Source: an uncultured Lachnospiraceae bacterium (GTDB taxonomy: Bacteria > Bacillota > Clostridia > Lachnospirales > Lachnospiraceae). From it: a stretch of DNA of 6,758 bases. The translations under genes were made by a program, and so were the position numbers. Location: assembly GCA_910585765.1 (NCBI GenBank), contig CAJUES010000101.1, positions 1 through 6,758 of the forward strand. The letters run 5' to 3'. The notes under the pieces are model-generated. The model saw only the letters and a program-made list of their open reading frames with translations, had not been told where the DNA came from and did no database searches. Below are positions 5,137 to 6,758 of this stretch, piece by piece. Every line of letters begins with the position of its first letter. Within the stretch, counting starts at the first letter, position 1.

Positions 5137-6758
5137 ATGAAGAAAAATATGACGATACAGGAAATGTGGCACTATATCATATTTCAGACAAAAGGCTACA
5201 GGACGATCAAGGCGGCGATCGTGATCGGTGCACTGACCGCGGCGGCAGTGCCCTATGTAAACAATATCTTTTATGCGGGGATCCTGGACCGCCTGGTGCT
5301 CGCAGAATATGACACGGCTGTCATATATGTGCTGTGGATGGTGTCCGCGGCGCTTGTCCTGAAACTCGCCGCAAAGGGCTGTGAGCGGATCGTGGCTCAC
5401 TACTGCAAGCCGTGTGCGGACGAGATCAAGAAAAGGACTGCGCGGAAGGCATTTACCATGGAGTATGAGATGATCGACCGAACGGAGACGCTGGAGGCGT
5501 TCCGCAGGGTGCGCGCAGGCGAGATCGGGATGGGCGGCGTGGAGCGCCAGCTGCAGACGATATTCGACTTTTTCCGGGAGCTTGCGGGAATCGTCTTCGC
5601 GTGCGGTTTTGTGCTGGTGCTCTTTGCAAGGACGGACAGTGACAAGGAGAATATGGCGGTGTCGGTGTTTCTGGCGGCACTGATGATCGCCGCGTTTGCG
5701 GTCGTGTTTGTGCTGAGCAATCATTTTTCGAAAAAAGAGGGCGAGGTAATGGTGGAGACAGCGCTGAAAAACGAGCATGTCAATACGCTGTCGGCGTATC
5801 TGCTGAACCTGATCAACAAGGAAACGTATGTGAAGGATATCCGGCTTTTCGGTCTGAAAGACTATCTGTACAAAAAGACAGAGGTGTTCCGCACGGTGGG
5901 GAGGATGTACACGGAGCAGGGATGTTACAGCGGCAGGTGCCGTGCTGTGCCGACCTTTGCCGCGCAGATGTTTGCGGCTGTCACGTATATCTGCATCGCG
6001 GCAAAAGCGATCGCGGGCAGCATCACGATCGGCGAAGTGACCATGTACGCCGGGGCAGTCATCACGATGGTCGCGGGCGTTCAGAATCTGCTTGGCAAGT
6101 ATCATGATATCAATTATATGAACGAGTACCTGACCACCTACGAGACGTTCATCACGCGCCCGGACATGCATTACGACGGCACGCTGCCGATCGAGAAGCG
6201 CGACGACAACGCGTACAGGCTCGAGCTGTTCCACGTCAGTTTCCGCTATCCGGGGACGGATCAGGACATCCTGAAGGACGTGTCCATGACCTTCAGGATC
6301 GGGGAGAAGCTCGCGCTCGTGGGTTTGAACGGCGCGGGAAAGACAACGCTGATCAAACTTTTGTGCCGTTTATATGAGCCGACGGAGGGGGAGATCCGGC
6401 TAAACGGCATCAATATCGAGAAATACGATTACAAGGAGTATGTCAGGATCTTTTCCGTGGTTTTTCAGGATTTCAGGCTGTATGATTTTCCGCTCGATGA
6501 GAATATCGCTTCCGGCAGCGAGATCGACAGGGAGCGCCTTGCGCGCGCGCTGAAACTTGCCGGGATCTGGGAGCGCGTGCAGGAGCTGCCGCAGAAGGAG
6601 CGGACGCTGCTCGGGCACGAGAACGGTCAGGGCGTGCTGCTCTCGGGCGGCGAGGCACAGAAGGCAGCGATCGCGCGGGCACTGTACAAGGACGCGCCGT
6701 TTATCATACTCGACGAGCCCACGGCGGCGCTCGATCCGATCGCGGAGGCGGAGATCTA
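5137..6758 (+). CDS. ABC exporter half-transporter, second of the pair, C-terminus cut by window edge
   Basis: Open for 540 codons from ATG 5137 to the right edge, with AGGAGG (5125-5130) 6 nt upstream. Predicted helices lie near 24-45, 61-80, 148-164, 172-194, 273-293 and 297-318, with the cytoplasmic-loop motif VKDIRLFGL (232-240). The ATPase domain starts near 360 and shows an aromatic A-loop (F369/Y371), Walker A GLNGAGKT (396-403), Q-loop Q444, signature LSGGEAQ (502-508), Walker B FIILDE with catalytic E527, and D-loop ALD (531-533). The switch histidine and roughly the last 50-70 residues are beyond the edge. It differs clearly from the first half-transporter, so it is a partner rather than a recent duplicate. 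Both halves have E in place of Q at the fifth signature position (LSGGE). The substrate is unknown. Confidence 0.93.
   Translation, partial: MKKNMTIQEMWHYIIFQTKGYRTIKAAIVIGALTAAAVPYVNNIFYAGILDRLVLAEYDTAVIYVLWMVSAALVLKLAAKGCERIVAHYCKPCADEIKKRTARKAFTMEYEMIDRTETLEAFRRVRAGEIGMGGVERQLQTIFDFFRELAGIVFACGFVLVLFARTDSDKENMAVSVFLAALMIAAFAVVFVLSNHFSKKEGEVMVETALKNEHVNTLSAYLLNLINKETYVKDIRLFGLKDYLYKKTEVFRTVGRMYTEQGCYSGRCRAVPTFAAQMFAAVTYICIAAKAIAGSITIGEVTMYAGAVITMVAGVQNLLGKYHDINYMNEYLTTYETFITRPDMHYDGTLPIEKRDDNAYRLELFHVSFRYPGTDQDILKDVSMTFRIGEKLALVGLNGAGKTTLIKLLCRLYEPTEGEIRLNGINIEKYDYKEYVRIFSVVFQDFRLYDFPLDENIASGSEIDRERLARALKLAGIWERVQELPQKERTLLGHENGQGVLLSGGEAQKAAIARALYKDAPFIILDEPTAALDPIAEAEI

Noticed and set aside
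5089..6234. Long minus-strand open frame (381 codons) opposite the second ABC gene
   Set aside because: It is a shadow of a clear ABC half-transporter, with the same antisense composition and no supporting signals.

Overview
The window looks like a chromosomal segment from a Gram-positive Firmicute, most likely a Clostridia/Lachnospiraceae-type gut anaerobe. This is inferred from the strong AGGAGG-like ribosome binding sites, the AgrA/AgrC-style LytTR regulator plus GHKL kinase, the paired ABC half-transporters, and a base composition of roughly half G+C by eye. No species can be named from the sequence alone. I see no RNA gene, insertion sequence, integrase or CRISPR array.

Layout. Positions 1-668 hold the N-terminal 222 codons of a minus-strand, two-helix potassium channel with a TTVGYGD selectivity filter; its C-terminus lies beyond the left edge. 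A 116-bp divergent intergenic region (669-784) carries a good sigma-A-like promoter for the channel. All other genes are on the plus strand: a RimJ/RimL-like GNAT acetyltransferase (785-1342), a LytTR response regulator (1365-2081), a 106-residue three-helix membrane protein (2117-2437), a short one-helix GHKL histidine kinase (2443-3150), a 132-bp gap with a probable intrinsic terminator (3175-3205), and two ABC exporter half-transporters (3283-5100 complete; 5137-6758 cut by the right edge within or just after the D-loop region).

How it may work. The regulator, small membrane protein and kinase are tightly spaced and look like one signalling unit. The kinase has one membrane helix and no sensor domain of its own, and the small protein's predicted topology complements it, so the two may form a split four-helix sensor. 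The two half-transporters are very probably partners in a heterodimeric exporter, and the two-component system may control them. The terminator suggests the exporter has its own promoter or is partly insulated from the signalling operon. No precursor peptide or modification enzyme is visible, so the exported substrate is unknown; a stress- or peptide-responsive efflux or immunity module is an inference. Both edge genes are truncated only by the window and show no sign of being pseudogenes.
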